This document shows positions 1 to 10,528 of a stretch of DNA of 64,000 bases, in pieces. Numbering within the stretch: position 1 is the first letter of the stretch; the number at the start of each line of letters is the position of its first letter. Source of the stretch: Littorina saxatilis (taxonomy: Eukaryota > Mollusca > Gastropoda > Littorinimorpha > Littorinidae); NCBI RefSeq assembly GCF_037325665.1, contig NC_090253.1:15220293-15284292 (forward strand), given 5' to 3'. The notes under the pieces are model-generated. The model was not told the origin of the DNA. It ran no database searches and was given only the letters and a program-made list of their open reading frames with translations. Position numbers and translations under genes: made by a program.

Positions 1-1130
1 GAGAGACTAAGAAAGAGAGAGAGAGAGGGAGACTAAGAAAGAGAGAGAGAGACTAAGAAAGAGAGAGAGAGAGACTAAGAAAGAGAGAGAGACTAACAAA
101 GAGAGAAAGAGACTAAGAAAGAGAGAGAGACTAAGAAAGAGAGAGAGAGAGAGAGATACTAAGAAAGAGAGAGAGAGAGACTACGAAAGATAGAGAGACA
201 AATAAAGAGAGAGAGAGACAAATAAAGAGAGAGAGAGAGACTAAGAAAGAGAGAGAGAGAGACTAAGAAAGAGAGAGAGGGAGACTAAGAAAGAGAGAGA
301 GAGAGACTAAGAAAGAGAGAGACTAAGAAAGAGAGAGAGGGAGACTAAGAAAGAGAGAGAGACTAAGAGAGAGAGAGACAAAGAAAGAGAGAGAGAGACT
401 AAGAAAGAGAGAGAGAGAGACTAAGAAAGAGAGAGAGAGAGAGACTAAGAAAAAGAGAGAGAGAGAGACTAAGAAAGAGAGAGAGAGAGAGACTAAGAAA
501 GAGAGAGAGAGAGACTAAGAAAGAGAGAGAGACTAAGAGAGAGAAAGAGAGACTAAGAAAGAGAGAGAGACTAAGAGAGAGAGAGAGAGAGAGACTAAGA
601 AAGAGAGAGAGAGACTAAGAGAGAGAGAGAGAGAGAGACTAAGAAAGAGAGAGAGAGACTAAGAAAGAGAGAGAGAGACTAAGAAAGAGAGAGAGAGAGA
701 CTAAGAAAGAGAGAGAGAGAGACTAAGAAAGAGAGAGAGAGACTAAGAAAGAGAGAGAGAGAGACTAAAAAAGAGAGAGAGACTAAGAAAGAGAGAGAGA
801 GAGACTAAGAAAGAGAGAGAGACTAAGAAAGAGCTAGAGAGAGAGAGAGAGACTAAGAAAGAGAGAGAGAGAGACTAAGAAAGAGAGAGAGAGAGACTAA
901 GAAAGAGAGAGAGAGAGACTAAAAAAGAGAGAGAGAGACTAAGAAAGAGAGAGAGAGAGAGACTAAGAAAGAGAGAGAGAAAGAGAGACTAAGAAAGAGA
1001 GAGAGACTAAGAGAGAGAGAGACTAAGAAAGAGAGAGACTAAGAAAGAGAGAGAGAGACTAAGAGAGAGAGAGACTAAGAAAGAAAGAGAGAGAGACTAA
1101 GAAAGAGAGAGAGAGAGACTAAGAGAGACA
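1..1130. repeat. GA-rich minisatellite array
   Basis: Runs of (GA)n are punctuated every 18-26 bases by the motif ACTAAGAAA, giving an irregular tandem array that starts before the window. Frames in it are repeat translation only. The same array type, followed by the same flank, recurs at 53467-54960, so this is one repeat family and not a random microsatellite. Confidence 0.95.
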
Positions 1131-1141
1131 GACAGAGAGAG

Positions 1142-1172
<31 letters not shown>

Positions 1173-1656
1173 GAGACAGAGACAGACAGTCAGATAGACA
1201 GACAGTCAGACAGTCGGATAGACGGATAGACAGACAGACAGACAGAGCAACTGACAACAGACATACAGACAGAGAGATACGGACAGACAAACAGAGAGAC
1301 AGACAGTCTCTTGGAGACAAACAGGCAGACAGACACTGTTCCGCCGCTTTGGTAATTATGGGTGTAGCAGAACCCGCGCCGTCGGCAGAGGGATAGTTAC
1401 AATCACAACTACTCTTTAAAAGTATGGGTATGTGTGAACCCGCGCCATCGGTAGTGTTTATGTAAATTATCATAATCAATTAATTCTGATGTTTTGTCAT
1501 GTACACACTAAAAATGTGCAGACAGAGAGCAAATTAGGTGTGTGAGAGATACTTAAAATTTCAAAACGATACCTTTAATGGTTCCAGAGTTACAATGATT
1601 TTAGTGTGTCTCTGGGTACAGGTGAACCCAGGAAGCACGGCAAAGGTTAAAAAGAA
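1131..1656. repeat. CAGA-rich tract and unique flank of the GA array
   Basis: A CAGA/CAGT-rich tract runs to about 1330. A non-repetitive flank of about 320 bases follows, with two copies of a quasi-palindromic motif TATGGGT-(8-9 nt)-AACCCGCGCC (1357-1385 and 1423-1451). The whole segment is closely matched at 54961-55507, ending in the same GGCAAAGGTTAA. It looks like the fixed end of a dispersed element whose body is the GA array. Confidence 0.8.
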
Positions 1657-1993
1657 CAAGAAATTCCTCTGAGGTAGGAAAAACACCCCCGTTGGTCAAA
1701 GGGAAATAACCATTCTCACTGCACCCATTCTCACTGCCACCAACTGAGAAGGTTATTTCCCTTTGACCATTAATATGTTTCTCTATAAGTCCTTGTAGAA
1801 TCTTAATCCACCAATAACTCCCTAACCGTGTGTTTGACTGGTCCCAATTTTTGTAAGGACCGTCTCAGGAATGTATAGAACCTGTTCACCAAGTTTGGTG
1901 ACGATCGGTCCGTTCATTCTTGAGATCTATATGCGAACACAAACACACAAACACATCGACCGAAACCTATACACACCCCTATACCGGGGGTGT
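1657..1993 (+). repeat. Dispersed repeat R1, copy 1
   Basis: First of three copies (others 33394-33724 and 49574-49899). It begins CAAGAAATTCCTC and ends in a hairpin, ACACCCC-TATACC-GGGGGTGT. An internal inverted pair, GGTCAAAGGGAAATAACC / GGTTATTTCCCTTTGACC, lies near the start. It carries a GATCGGTCC box followed by an ACACAAACACA tract. No coding capacity is seen. This copy has a small internal duplication near 1713-1740. The class is unresolved: short, non-autonomous, hairpin-ended. Confidence 0.85.
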
Positions 1994-2192
1994 AAAAACA
2001 AAACTTACACACAAAAAGATGTCGAGCGACGAGAAATGATGGGAGTTAGAAATGAGATAGAGGAGGGTCTGTTACAACGTAGAACGAAACCTCTAATTAT
2101 TTACAGTTTATGCATGTGATTGAACCACATTCACTTTAGTTCGCGCAATCCGAGCTTTTAAGACTCGTAAGGCCTGGCGCTCACATATGTAA

Positions 2193-2328
2193 CTTCAGCA
2201 GGACAGACGACGCACTGCAGATTATCCCAGCCCGCTACACGTTGCGTGAAAGGAAAACAGGCCAAGTACTCGTCATAATCGCTATCGCAGCATCAATAAT
2301 ATGCAGTGCGTCGTCTGTGCCGCTGAAA
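2193..2328. repeat. Short inverted repeat (MITE-like)
   Basis: About 27-base arms (2193-2219 and 2302-2328), centred on ACAGACGACGCACTGCA and its complement, are separated by about 80 bases. The arms match almost perfectly. No target-site duplication was identified, so assignment to a transposon class is not possible. Confidence 0.6.
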
Positions 2329-2797
2329 CTGTGCAGATTATATTAATTCTGCCCTACCCGGGTCAAACATTGAATGTAGTCTTCCTTGAACTGAGGTTTG
2401 GTTTGATTGTTTGTGTGTGTATTTGATTGTTTGTCGGTTTGTTTGTGTGTCTGTTGTTGATTTTGTTCGGTTGTTTGTTTGTGTGTTTGTTTTTTACGTT
2501 CCTTTATCCGTTCGTTAAAAAAAATAATTAACCATCTTTTACTTGTTCTTGAGGACGATCGCTCGTTTGTTCCTTTGTCTCTTCATTCGTTCGTTCGTTG
2601 GCATGTGCGTGTTTTCGGATGGTTGGGATGTTTTTATTGAATCACTTGTTGTAGTGTTTGAGTTGTTTGTTTCCTTGTCTGTAGTTCGACTTATTTTCGC
2701 CATCGCACAAACTGAAATAAAACCTTAGCAATAACAAACACTTAGATCAAACACATCAGACTACAAGAAGTTGACCGTTTCTGACTACGTCATTAGG

Positions 2798-2997
2798 ATG
2801 GAAACTATGCTGCCCGGGGACACAGTGACGTCATCAGTGTTCGGTTTTTCTACCCACCTCTTCTCCCTCGTGACCGACAGTGGCCAACATCATTCCGTCA
2901 TCAGCACGGAAAATGACGTCACGAGTGACGTCACCACCACGACGGAGAAACCTTACGAGGAATTCACGGAAGTGAAAGCCGCGATTTTGATTGACAG
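2798..2997 (+). CDS. GPCR exon 1 (extracellular N-terminus)
   Basis: Starts at the first ATG in frame (METMLPG...) and ends at donor AG|GTACGA. It encodes 66 residues rich in Ser, Thr and Val plus two bases of a split Arg codon. The phase matches the exon 2 acceptor exactly, which is the main reason for joining them. Three perfect TGACGTCA palindromes occur at 2826, 2914 and 2926. A frame continues a few codons 5' of the ATG, so a slightly longer N-terminus cannot be excluded. Confidence 0.75.
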
Positions 2998-5900
2998 GTA
3001 CGAAATGTTACGTATTGAGGGTTACAAAAATAATATTGGCTGAATTGATGACATAGATGGAATTCTTTAAGTTATTGAGACATCCCAGTGCACTAAGGGA
3101 TTTATAGAGCAAATCGAGAAAATACATTATTGAACGAAGCGCATAGCGCTGAGTTCAATAATTATTTTCGAGATTTGCTCTATAAATCCCTTAGTGCACT
3201 GGTATTGTTTCAATAACGATATTGTCGGTACCGCCAGAGAAAAACTGAAGAAGATACAACACGCACATTTTGCAACGCGCATTTGAATAGGCATAACTGT
3301 GTGGTCAGGTCGTGGAAGATCTACTTTTGTGTGGGGTGTCTCAAGTCTATCGTGCTTTCGTCACACGCAAACTCTTGTTTTAATTTCTGTTGGTAAATCC
3401 CAGTGTAGCGTTAAGCTAAACAGTGATGATCTTTCAGAGAGACCTCATTTGAACTCGGAGAAAGGACTGTGTTCTTAGTTATTTGCGATTCAAAACCTCC
3501 AGTCGAGCTTCGACGAATTGACTGTGTAGAGTGACTCCCCTTGAATTGGCTAACCCCAAGGTCGACGGTTAGCACATTTTCAAGATAAATGTGGCATGTT
3601 TCTCGTGTGGTATCTTCACTCATCGGGGAGTCTGGTACTAAATATGAACGGTAAGAATGCTCTGAACCCTACACGTATTATATCCCCATCGTTTTATCGT
3701 TCACATTTGCCCAACATGTTAATTTGCTGAGCGGGGTTTATGTCGTCTGCTAGGCTATGGCAATCGAACCACTGCGTCTGCAGTCTCATTTCAAAAACAA
3801 AAATTGCTCGTCACGTTGCACTGAGTCTGCACGCATGAGGCAGGCTGGTAATAAGTCTTATATATGGTAAGAACGTTCTAAACCCTACACGTTTTCGATT
3901 CCGATTGTTCTTGCCTTGAAATAATAATTCGGAAACCATTCATTTACTGAACTGATGCAGTCGTATTTCAGTGTAGTCTGCTACGTATATTACAAATGCT
4001 GATCTAGTTGGTACGTTATCGGAATAACACTTGTGTTTTCTGTTAGCTACTGGGAATTGTATACTAACTCATCATTTCGTAATGTGAATAATAAGCTACA
4101 TGCCACTAGCACGGCATAATTATGAGAAGAATCTTCGCAAGTTGAAACTGAAAAATTAGAGACAGCCGGTTCTATTTTTAGATCAGTGGCAACTGTGGCA
4201 CGGGCACATGCAATCTGTCAGAAAAAAACCCACTTCTGCTTTAAATTGAGAAGCAGGAAATTTATGGTCATTTTGGTATTGTGGAGAATATAAGCTACAT
4301 GTCATTAATTAATTCTGAGGATGAGAGTACAGTCTCGCTTAGGCAAAGGGCGGAAGAATACGCTCTGTGGAAAAGTTAGCGCACTCTTGGAGTGCGCTAA
4401 CAGTTTTAGCGCATCGCCATTAGCCAATCAACTGGTTCACATCAGTCATGTGACACCAGTACTTACTGACAATTCTTTTTATTTTGAATGGCACTGTGTT
4501 CACGATTTCTTTTAGAAACTGTTTTATAGTGTTTTGATAGGATGAAGTATTTTTTGATTGACATGCCGTGACGAATCTTCTTCTATTGCGTTCACGGGAT
4601 GCAACTCGCACGTGCACTTGTGTTTTGCACGTGTGCGACTGGTTTTTTTGCTCCACGCCATCGATTCGAATACGGACCATAAGGGTAATGATTTTTTAAA
4701 TCTATTTCAAGTTTATATTTCTCGTCCGCTTTCTGTTGTGTGCAATATTCATTCGTAAATTCAGAGACAGAAGAAAGAAACATCAATGAATCCGCCTGCT
4801 GTGCTGCTTTTAATGGAAACACGAACACTAAAACTCGCTCGCCGCCAGCCTTCTTGTCGCTGCCGCCACTGCCGTTGCGTCGTAATATGGAAACATTATG
4901 TCGTCGGAATATACTTTCACTTGGTGGTGCTTGGTGGTGTGCTGAGAAACGTGTTCTGTTTCATCACCCTGGCTTGGTTGTACTCTTAAGCCTAAAATTG
5001 CTTCTATTTCGGTATGATATTGTCGTTTCTTGTTATGTCTCCAAGGGTCTACATTCCGCTTGTGGTGGCTGTGGGTGTGTGGGGTAACATTCTGTGTTTT
5101 GTCACCCTGGTCTTCTCCCGTTGTCAGTCTAAAACTGCTTATATTTCTGTACTTTATGCCTTGCGCTATAATTGTATGTCTGTATAACTGTATGTCTGTA
5201 TAACTGTATGTCTGTATAACTGTATGTCTTGCGCTATAACTGTATGTCTGTATAACTGTATAACTGTAGGTCTTGCGCTATAACTGTATGTCTGTATAAC
5301 TGTATGTCTGTATAACTGTATGTCTGTATAACTGTATAACTGTATGTCTTTGTTGTGTCGTCCAGGATCTACATTCCCCTTGTAGTGGCGGTGGGCGTTG
5401 TGGGCAACGTCTTGTGTTTCGTCACCCTGGTCTTCTCCAGTCTCCGCGCCACCTCCACCTGTGTCTATATGGCCGCCATTGCTGTCCTGGACTGCGTCAT
5501 CCTCGTCTTAGACTTGTGCGTGCTCATCAGGGGCTACCTTGGTCACACCCAGTTCTACATGCACAACGACTGGACCTGCGGCTTCCACAACTTTCTCTTC
5601 TACTTCGCCATCCACTTCGACGTCCTGCTGCTCCTCGCCATGACGGTAGATCGCTTCATCGTGGTCAGGTTCCCGCTGAAGGCTCAGAGTATCTGCACTC
5701 CGAGCTCAGCCGTGAAGGCGATCACCATCGTGGGGTTGTTCACATTCGGCCTGAACTTTCAGATCTTCTTCACCAAGCGGTTAGGAGCCACCAGGAGTCC
5801 CGAAGACCCGCTGAAGTGCTGGTACCCTGACCCCGACGTGGACTTCTTCATGAAGAAGATCTACACGTGGATCGACGCGTCTATCTACAGCTTCATCCCG

Positions 5901-6281
5901 TGCCTGTCCCTGCTCCTGCTCAACGTTCTCATCATCAGGCAGCTGAGGGTGTCCATAAAGTTCAGCAGGCAGTTCACGGACTCTTGCTCATCGTCCACCA
6001 AGAAAGTGGTGACCAACACCAACATCACGGTCATGCTGCTGATGGTGTCCTTCACCTTCCTCTTGCTGACCTCCCCCGTGGCCATCGTGCTGCTGGTCAA
6101 GCGCTACTACTGGCTGCCGGACACCAACGCCGAGCGGGCCCGGGCCAGGCTGACACACGCCTTCGTCGACAACCTCATGTACACCAACCACGCCGTCAAC
6201 TTCGTCCTCTACTGCGTCAGCGGCCGTCGCTTCAGAGAGGAGCTGAAGAGATTGCTGTGCGCCGTTAGCTGTCGTCGTTAG
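2798..6281 (+). CDS. Class A GPCR, peptide-receptor-like (two exons)
   Basis: Exon 1 (2798-2997) joins exon 2 (5366-6281) in phase 2: GAC AG|G ATC TAC restores an Arg codon and gives 371 aa. Residues 1-66 form a Ser/Thr-rich extracellular tail without an obvious cleaved signal. Seven hydrophobic segments follow. Family marks: GN in TM1 (VGNVLCF), a Cys before TM3 (WTCGF) paired with an extracellular-loop-2 Cys (LKCWYPD), DRF in place of DRY (TVDRFIVVRFPLKA), and a TM7 with NHAVNFVLYCVSGRRF. TM6 lacks the usual CWxP. The TM7 and DRF style resembles FMRFamide-receptor-like GPCRs of lophotrochozoans. It is a plasma-membrane G-protein-coupled receptor; the ligand cannot be read from sequence. The frame is intact with no internal stop. 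Confidence 0.9.
3071..3217. repeat. Near-perfect palindrome (foldback MITE) in GPCR intron
   Basis: The core 3085-3202 is a hairpin with arms of about 54 bases starting CCAGTGCACTAAGGGATTTA, around a short loop containing AGCGCATAGCGCT. Weaker pairing extends outward (GTTATTGA / TCAATAAC). It lies in GPCR intron 1. No open frame. It may extrude as a cruciform or form a long RNA hairpin after transcription. Confidence 0.85.
3218..4889. other. GPCR intron 1, no further feature recognised
   Basis: AT-rich intronic sequence between the foldback and the decayed TM1 copies. Short frames on either strand show no recognisable domain and overlap each other. No repeat shared with the rest of the window was noticed. 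Confidence 0.6.
4890..5160 (+). pseudogene. Two decayed tandem copies of the GPCR TM1 segment
   Basis: Copy A (about 4906-4989) translates GIYFHLVVLGGVLRN...FCFITLAW and stops. Copy B (5046-5126) translates RVYIPLVVAVGVWGN, then ILCFVTLVFS, and diverges. Both align with the first 28 codons of GPCR exon 2 (RIYIPLVVAVGVVGN...). Their following intron-like sequence is also shared (CTAAAA-TGCTT-TATTTC). Copy B keeps an AG just before the homologous G, so it could act as a decoy acceptor giving a truncated product. These are partial duplications, not complete receptors. Confidence 0.8.
5165..5350. repeat. 16-bp tandem repeat before GPCR exon 2
   Basis: Repeats of TGTATGTCTGTATAAC with a longer variant containing TTGCGCTATAAC run up to the exon 2 acceptor. 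They are pyrimidine-poor, so the polypyrimidine tract (TTTGTTGTGTCGTCCAG) sits only in the last 17 bases. Confidence 0.9.
5366..6281 (+). CDS. GPCR exon 2 (seven-transmembrane body)
   Basis: Acceptor CGTCCAG|GATCTAC; the frame runs uninterrupted to TAG at 6279-6281. An apparent GTG start at 5355 lies inside the intron and is not a real start. Full-protein residues: TM1 about 68-91, TM3 ending in DRF, TM7 ending in the conserved basic tail EELKRLLCAVSCRR. It is GC-rich compared with its surroundings, as expected for constrained coding DNA in this AT-rich window. Confidence 0.92.
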
Positions 6282-6371
6282 TCAGTGAAATGATCCCAAC
6301 CCACCTTCCCCTTCCCCCACCACCAAAGCTCCTTTTCATTCTGACATTTTTTCATTCTCTAACAGTAGCTG

Positions 6372-7160
6372 CACGAGGCTTCAACTCAGAGCCAGCACTT
6401 CAAGGGGTTGCTGTGTGGCGTTTGCTGTCGTCGTTAGTACAACACCCATACGCCCTCCCCCCAACCAAACTTCTTGTACATCCTGGTGTGTATGTGTGTT
6501 TTTCTCCATTGTCTGGTGGTAGCTTTAAGAGGCTTCAAATCAGAATGAGAGCCAGCACTTGAAGGTGAAGCTGAAGATATTGCTGTGCGGCGTCTGCTGT
6601 CGTCGTCAGACAGTCCAATGACTCCACGCCCTTCCCCAAGCCAAACTCATTGTACATTCTGGAGTTGTTTTTCATTGTCTGGCGGTAGCGCTACGAAGCT
6701 TCAACTCAGAATGAGAGCTTCAGGGAGAAGAAACCCCGCATTAAGGCGGCGTTTAGGCCCCAGAAGCAGAAGGATGACTACCATCTCCTTACACGAGACG
6801 AGCAAGTCGTGTTGATACGACTCCGCACTGGACACATCCGCCTGAATGCCCACATGTTTTTAAAGATGAAGCTGGTTCCCTCTGCTACTTACAGCTGTGG
6901 TCTTGAGCATCAAACCACAGACCACATCCTCCAGAGATGCCCCATCTTTGAAAGCCTAAGGAAAACCATGTGGCCAACTACAGTCCCCCTCCGCTCCGAG
7001 CTGTACAGAGGAAAGAAGGACCTGGAGAAGACAGCATCATTTGTCTCGCTGTCCGTGCTGACAGTACAGACGTGTGATCGACAAGAAGAAGAAGAATGAG
7101 AGCCAGCACTTGAGCGAGAAGCTGAAGTTGTTGCTGTGCGGTGTCTTTTCTTGCCGTTAG
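6372..7160 (+). pseudogene. Tandem decayed copies of the GPCR C-tail
   Basis: Three copies, with a period of about 160 bases once an insertion is removed, follow the stop codon. Each repeats the last coding codons and part of the 3' UTR. Copy 1 ends KGLLCGVCCRR-stop (6437), copy 2 LKILLCGVCCRR (about 6604), copy 3 LKLLLCGVFSCR-stop (about 7158). The original ends LKRLLCAVSCRR-stop. Copy 3 is interrupted by a LINE fragment at 6719-7092. A weak fourth start is visible near 7330. Confidence 0.8.
6719..7092 (+). mobile_element. 5'-truncated LINE 3' end with 11-bp TSD
   Basis: Flanked by AGAATGAGAGC at 6708-6718 and 7093-7103. The uninterrupted paralogous site at 6543 (AGAATGAGAGCCAGCACTT) is the empty-site control. 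The insert encodes about 120 C-terminal residues of a non-LTR retrotransposon, including RLRTGHIRLNAHM and a Cys-His cluster (CGLEHQTTDHILQRC), and ends in a GAA-rich tail. The reading frame is open, so it is young relative to the tandem copies it interrupts. Confidence 0.85.
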
Positions 7161-7354
7161 ACCGTGGTTATCCCCCCCCTCCCCCCCTTGGCCCTCTTCG
7201 CAGTTTCTCATTCCATATAGTAGTTGTCGACATTCGGAGGTGATGTTCAAGAGGCTGTTGTTGCCCATCAACCATTGAATCACTTGACCTCGCTCCTTTT
7301 CCCACAGTGACACTAAACTAATTTTGCTGCAGCTACATGGAGATTCAACTCAGA

Positions 7355-7490
7355 AATGGGGGGGGGGGGGGGGACGGGGCGGGTGATAGGCCTGCGTCAT
7401 TTGGCCACGACTGAGCCCCCCCATCCCCCTCATCCCCCCTCCCACCCCCCCTCCCCACCCCCGTCACCCCCACCTCCCCCAGCGAAGTGT
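7355..7490. repeat. G-run followed by C-rich tract
   Basis: An 18-base G run is followed within 40 bases by many C4-C7 runs. The tract could form quadruplex or i-motif structures on opposite strands. No coding sequence. Confidence 0.8.
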
Positions 7491-8011
7491 GTTATTGGCT
7501 GACATTAGAATCATTTGAGAAAGTCCTGTCAGTTTATGTTATGTATAGTAATGCCGTGCTAGCCGTTGTCATTTCAGAACATATTATTTTGATACACACA
7601 GTTTTTCGTTTTAATCTAGTTTATTGATCCAAGTTCCTGGATGTGTTATGGGAGCTGACAAACAAATCCGGCCACGTCATCACTATTCCTTTCAATGTTT
7701 TGTATTTAAAAAAAACCAAAAAACGTTTTTCTTCTTTTTTTGTCTTCTTTTTAAAAATAAAAACATTTTTTTCGGGGAATCAGCTTTTCTACTGAGATAT
7801 TAAGGCAAACGGAGATGTCTTAATTTACAATGTTTTCATTGGGCTATACAGTCGGGCCCGTTTATAAGGAGCGCTCGGGGACCAAATGTTTTACTCCTTA
7901 TAACCGAGGTTCCTTATAACAGAGCTCTCGGATATAAGGAGTAACCCAAGCCCAACTACCTTATAAGCGGGCTTTTGCATTTTCAGCGTCAGTATTAGCA
8001 ATTCTTTTTCT

Positions 8012-8016
<5 letters not shown>

Positions 8017-8106
<90 letters not shown>
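8017..8106. repeat. (TC)n microsatellite
   Basis: About 90 bases of uninterrupted TC dinucleotide. Open frames through it are repeat translation. Confidence 0.97.
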
Positions 8107-8109
<3 letters not shown>

Positions 8110-8595
8110 CAGCGGATTGAAAATCAATGCCCCTTTAGGCTCATGTCTATAGAACAACAGTAATTTGTTCCTCTCTGTTTTGTTTCTTCGACCATTTTTT
8201 CTTTGTTTATTTCTGTCTCCCTTCAACTTCGTTTGGTTTTCAAACCACTATAACAGTACTTAGAAGACAGCTTGGGACTGCCCTTGTGGCAGGTAAATAA
8301 TGCCACACAAGTAAAACTCATCTGAGTCTAGCGGAATGACCGCGGGGCCCCTGAACGCTCAAGAAGAAGAAAATCTTCCTCTCTGAAAATGAAACGCCAG
8401 CGATGAGTTTGTTGCGGTGGTAACAAAAGTTTTGTTCATAGCACAGTGACACAACAGGACAACAAACACAACAAGACAAGCCCTGGTCTCCATTCAGTCA
8501 AAGGGAACTTGAGACAGTGATACTGAAAAACAACACGATAACAGCCCCTTCAAAACCTTCATATTTTTGCATGCATGTATTCGTGTTTCCAAGGC

Positions 8596-8795
8596 CTGAG
8601 GCTTTCGCTGTGACCCTGGGACCTTTATCGTGCGCATGCGTGCACACGGGGGTGTTCGGACACCGAGGAGAGTCTGCACAAAGTTGACTCTGGGACACAC
8701 ATCCCGCGCCGAACTTGGGGGTTGAACCCACGCTGAAAGTGACAACCGGTTTTATAGCCAGCGCCTCTACCGACTGGGCAAACTCCCCACCCAAT
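8596..8795 (-). mobile_element. tRNA-headed SINE fragment
   Basis: Read on the minus strand, it has an A-box-like GCCCAGTCGGTAGAGGCGC and a B-box-like GGGTTCAACCC, followed by the body GAGTCAACTTTGTGCAGACTC. The same body recurs at 54097-54483. The 3' part and tail are missing. It is not a functional tRNA gene: no cloverleaf pairing is evident. Confidence 0.7.
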
Positions 8796-9887
8796 ATGTT
8801 GGGGTCAAGAAGTTCCATAGAGGGCGGGAGGTATGGAGTAACACATAGTGTTTTGTTCAGAACATTCCCACCCAAGCAGAGCCGCGCTAGGGGTACGCAT
8901 TACCTTGAAGCTGGCAGTCATTGCTACCAAATGTCGTCTGTGTCTACCACTCGGTGGTGACTTAATGTGGGTCTATGTAAGCAGATGCCAGCGCAAGCAA
9001 TCTGATGCAGAGTCAGGAGGCGATTTGGTACAAGAGAACCTTAGAGGCCACAGCCTCGGCCGTCTAAGGGATCTGTGTGTCTGGAGGCACATTTGGTTTC
9101 TGAGGTTCAAGCAGAGCTGTTGCCTCTGCTCCCAAGTTCCCGTGTCTGGAGGCGTTTTTGGTATGGAAGCAAACCTGTAGGTTGGGGCCTCTGCCTTTCA
9201 GGATGCCAGGACTACAAAATGTGTGTCCTGAGACACATTTAGCGTAAGATTCCAGAAGTGGATCTGTGCTGTGCTGGGTCTGCTGCAAGCACACTAGAAC
9301 CAGCTCGCAACAGTTGAGGTGAAAAGATTGGTGACCAAGACCATCATCGGTTTCTCTCCGAGTGATGGGTGTGGGCGGAGAAAGTCTCCCAGACTTTGAA
9401 GCCGGTGCTATCGGCACTCCTTATAATCGGACTCAGGGCCGGTTTGGGGCCAAATTTTTCACTCCTAATAAGAGAGGTATCTTATAACAGAGCTCCTTCT
9501 AAGCGAGTTTTCGTAAGTCATAACAAAGAACAATGTAATTCGGGGATTTTTTTGTCTCCTTATAAAACAGGTTCCTTATAACCGAGCTCCTTATAAGCGG
9601 GTCCGACTGTAACAGTTTTTCATAGGGCTAAGAAAATAACTCTGAAATTCTCAATCCTGTTTGATTGGACTTCGCCTCCAAAGGTGATTGTCACTTTGCG
9701 CTCCAACATTCGGTTACATTAGGCGCTGCGGGCAGAGTTGGGGCTCGACATGGTACGATTAGGAATGGCGTAATGCCACTGGTGCATTTCCGTGCTGTTC
9801 CCATCCAGACGAACCTCGAAGGGCCGTCGGATGTGCAATCTCATAAACAATAGTGTTCAACAGTAGATTGTCGAACGTGTAGAAAAG

Positions 9888-10225
9888 ACCTGTTTCTTTC
9901 AGGCGAGATATTCTTTCGGCTAGCCGCTCGCGAAGCTAGGAGGCGAGATTGTCATGAAACGGTTTAATGGCTAGCTACGCAAGAATTATACACCATTGGT
10001 TGATTCCGAAAAGGTCGTCTGCACTGGTCGGTAAAAAAAACATGGACAGGCAATCGGATGGGCAGCTGCGTGGCCGCCATGTTTTCTCACCAAGCGAGCA
10101 AGCCCAAAGCTACATAGCGTCGGCTAGCGTCGGCTAGCGTCACTCGCGGCGAGATGTTCCCAAAAAACGATACTTCCTCGCCCCACTCGCCAATCTCGCC
10201 TATTCTCACCTGTAAGAAATAGGGC
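9888..10225. repeat. Imperfect inverted-repeat element
   Basis: The left end CCTGTTTCTTTCAGGCGAGA resembles the complement of the right end (CCTATTTCTTACAGGTGAGA). The interior is rich in GGCGAG and CTAGC inversions. It is probably a short DNA-transposon derivative; no target-site duplication was established and no frame is found. Confidence 0.4.
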
Positions 10226-10528
10226 ACTGTACGTGTACGTGTAGATATTGCGTCACCCGTGACTCACTGTTCCGCCCTGATATGGCCCTTCGTGGTCATT
10301 CGCTGCGCAGCTAAATTTCCCCTGTGTTCCCTGCCAACGCGCAATTTAGAGCCATTTTGAAAAAAATATTAAAAATCAACAACACAAGATAACCTTACAT
10401 ACCTTATGTTTTTGCAAAGTTTGAAACTTACTCTTTTAGAAAATATATGAAACATTTGAAAGTACATACCTTTTGTTGTCTTCATATCCACGCAAAATAT
10501 CCAATTTGAAGCAAAACAAAAAAACTTT

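Larger units (their letters stand above)
7849..9609. mobile_element. pogo/Tigger-like TIR element, non-autonomous
   Basis: The ends are inverted: CAGTCGGGCCCGTTTATAAG at 7849 and the complement of CAGTCGGACCCGCTTATAAG ending at 9609, each flanked by TA. CAG-start ends with CCTTATAA-type subterminal repeats fit the Tc1/mariner (pogo/Tigger) type. The interior holds a TC microsatellite and a SINE fragment, and no transposase. The 1.76-kb length may instead reflect two related short elements; the left block (7849-7975) and right block (9408-9609) are the only clearly related parts. Confidence 0.55.

Noticed and set aside
5355-5365. GTG start for the GPCR
   Set aside because: Lies in the intron directly before the CAG acceptor; the real N-terminus is exon 1 at 2798, with matching phase.
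5414-6268. Overlapping plus and minus frames inside GPCR exon 2
   Set aside because: Alternate-frame shadows of GC-rich coding DNA; only the 5366-6281 frame shows seven helices and GPCR motifs.
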